From: Xanthomonas sp. DAR 80977
Lineage (GTDB): Bacteria; Pseudomonadota; Gammaproteobacteria; Xanthomonadales; Xanthomonadaceae
Direction: 5' to 3'
DNA length: 64,000 bases
Assembly: GCF_041240605.1 (NCBI RefSeq)
Contig: NZ_CP162487.1
Location: forward strand, 2,425,001-2,489,000
Within the stretch, counting starts at the first letter, position 1. Each line of letters opens with the position of its first letter. Made by a program: the position numbers and the translations under genes. A model generated the notes under the pieces. It was given only the letters and a program-made list of their open reading frames with translations. It was not told the DNA's origin and made no database searches. Positions 62,637 to 64,000 of the stretch are shown here, piece after piece.

Positions 62637-64000
62637 TGAGCAGCGCCGGTTCCGATCACGGCAGCGATCCGCACGAGCACTCGCCGCCGGGCGTGCATGG
62701 TGGCGGGCTGGTCGAATTCGCCACGCGCCGCCGCGTCACCATCGCCATGGCCACGGTGACGCTGCTGCTGTTCGGCGTGATCGCGCTGAACAGCCTCAAG
62801 GTCAACCTGCTGCCGGACCTGAGCTATCCGACCTTGACCGTGCGCACCGAATACACCGGCGCGGCGCCGTCGGAGATCGAGACGCTGGTGACCGAGCCGG
62901 TCGAGGAAGCGGTCGGCGTGGTCAAGAACCTGCGCAAGCTCAAGTCGGTGTCGCGTACCGGGCAGAGCGACGTGGTGCTGGAGTTCGCCTGGGGCACCAA
63001 CATGGACCAGGCCAGCCTGGAGGTGCGCGACAAGATGGAGGCGCTGGAGCTGCCGCTGGAAGCCAAGGCGCCGGTGCTGCTGCGCTTCAATCCGTCCACC
63101 GAGCCGATCATGCGCCTGGTGCTGGCGAGCAAGGCGACGCCGGCCAGCGACGCCGATGCGGTGCGCGCGCTGACCCAGCTGCGCCGCTACGCCGACGAGG
63201 ACCTGAAGAAGAAGCTGGAGCCGGTGGCCGGCGTGGCCGCGGTCAAGGTCGGCGGCGGGCTGGAAGACGAGATCCAGGTCGATATCGACCAGCAGCGGCT
63301 GGCGCAACTGAGCCTGCCGATCGACAACGTCATCACCCGGCTCAAGGAAGAGAACATCAACATCTCCGGCGGGCGCCTGGAACAGGGCTCGCAGCGCTAC
63401 CTGGTGCGCACGGTCAACCAGTTCGCCGACCTGGACGAGATCCGCAACCTGCTGCTGACCACCCAGGGCGCGGGCAGCAGCGCCGCCGACGCGGCGATGC
63501 AGCAGATGTACGCGATCGCCGCCTCGACCGGCTCGGAAGCGGCGCTGGCCGCGGCCTCGGCGGCGCAGAGCGCCTCGTCCAGCACCACCACCACCATCGC
63601 CAACGGCATGCCGGTGCGGCTGAAGGACGTGGCCGAGGTGCGCCAGGGCTACAAGGAGCGCGAGGCGATCATCCGCCTGGGCGGCAAGGAAGCGGTGGAG
63701 CTGGCGATCTACAAGGAAGGCGACGCCAACACCGTGTCCACCGCGGCATCGCTGCGCAAGCGCCTGGAGCAGCTGAAGACGCAGATCCCGCCCGACGTGG
63801 AGCTGACCACGCTGGAGGACCAGTCGCGCTTCATCGAACACGCCATCGGCGACGTCAAGAAGGACGCGGTGATCGGCGGCCTGCTGGCGATCCTGATCAT
63901 CTTCCTGTTCCTGCGCGACGGCTGGAGCACGTTCGTGATCAGCCTGTCGCTGCCGGTGTCGATCGTGGCCACGTTCTTCTTCATGGGCCAGCTCGGGCTG
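62636..64000 (+). CDS. RND-family efflux transporter, inner-membrane subunit (3' end outside window)
   Basis: 455 codons are present before the right edge. After a His-rich N-terminus (MSSAGSDHGSDPHEHSPPG) the first transmembrane helix reads RVTIAMATVTLLLFGVIAL. Then come NLLPDLSYPTLTVRTEYTGA and TEPVEEAVGVVKNLRKLKSV, the HAE1-type RND porter signature. An Ala/Ser/Thr-rich loop (about 280-325) precedes a further porter segment. A second transmembrane region begins near the edge (VIGGLLAILIIFLFLRDGWS). Co-transcribed with the adaptor. Confidence 0.95.
   Translation, partial: MSSAGSDHGSDPHEHSPPGVHGGGLVEFATRRRVTIAMATVTLLLFGVIALNSLKVNLLPDLSYPTLTVRTEYTGAAPSEIETLVTEPVEEAVGVVKNLRKLKSVSRTGQSDVVLEFAWGTNMDQASLEVRDKMEALELPLEAKAPVLLRFNPSTEPIMRLVLASKATPASDADAVRALTQLRRYADEDLKKKLEPVAGVAAVKVGGGLEDEIQVDIDQQRLAQLSLPIDNVITRLKEENINISGGRLEQGSQRYLVRTVNQFADLDEIRNLLLTTQGAGSSAADAAMQQMYAIAASTGSEAALAAASAAQSASSSTTTTIANGMPVRLKDVAEVRQGYKEREAIIRLGGKEAVELAIYKEGDANTVSTAASLRKRLEQLKTQIPPDVELTTLEDQSRFIEHAIGDVKKDAVIGGLLAILIIFLFLRDGWSTFVISLSLPVSIVATFFFMGQLGL

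Overview
The window reads as chromosomal sequence of a GC-rich gammaproteobacterium of the Xanthomonadaceae, most likely Xanthomonas or a close relative. This is inferred from the very high GC content, from gene order (smc-zipA-ligA, serC-pheA-aroA, divergent rne/rluC) and from family-typical dispersed intergenic palindromes. I could not run a database search, so the species is open. Almost all of the window is ordinary core genome; there is no prophage, intact IS element or CRISPR array.

Layout. 1-7.7 kb: C-terminal part of smc, zipA, an exported PLP aminotransferase on the other strand, ligA and epmA. 7.8-14.7 kb: a DUF3011 protein, mtnA, gyrA, a tandem repeat block, a TPR-like protein and a small phasin-like protein. 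15-18.1 kb (minus strand): an overlapping DUF3037/HipA-like kinase pair, an acyl-CoA-binding protein coupled to a TetR regulator, and a membrane coiled-coil protein. 18.3-27.7 kb: a serine hydrolase and the histidine-utilisation locus. hutI-H-G-U run leftward and hutF-hutC rightward from a shared region that carries a perfect HutC-type palindrome. 27.9-35.8 kb: a two-domain fatty acyl-CoA reductase, a membrane-anchored Mrr-like nuclease, and polyester/lipid granule genes (phasin, patatin-like lipase, PHA-system protein) plus an FHA protein.

35.7-45.8 kb: msrPQ, serC, pheA, a decayed tRNA-Asn, aroA, a TonB-like protein, serS and an orphan LysR regulator. 45.9-48.6 kb: tRNA-Ser(UGA), then a gene-poor stretch that looks like accessory or decayed DNA holding one unknown membrane protein, then a GacA/UvrY-type response regulator. 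49-64 kb: rne, rluC, a DUF3300 lipoprotein, zupT, a TonB-domain lipoprotein coupled to phhB, nfuA, a repetitive transmembrane protein, two c-type cytochromes, and the start of an RND efflux operon that runs off the right edge.

How the genes fit together. The hut genes form a complete five-step route from histidine to glutamate through formimidoylglutamate and formylglutamate. serC, pheA and aroA supply serine and aromatic amino acids. The acyl-CoA-binding protein, fatty acyl-CoA reductase, phasins, PHA-system protein and patatin-like lipase suggest, but do not prove, a storage-lipid or fatty-alcohol theme. The most unusual signals are non-coding. One is a three-copy array made by duplicating the ends of two convergent genes together with their stop codons. 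Others are GGGATT-rich elements placed right after stop codons, several large palindromes, and a structured element beside a tRNA-Asn pseudogene. Among proteins, the HipA-like kinase/DUF3037 pair and the membrane Mrr-like protein are the best candidates for uncharacterised systems.
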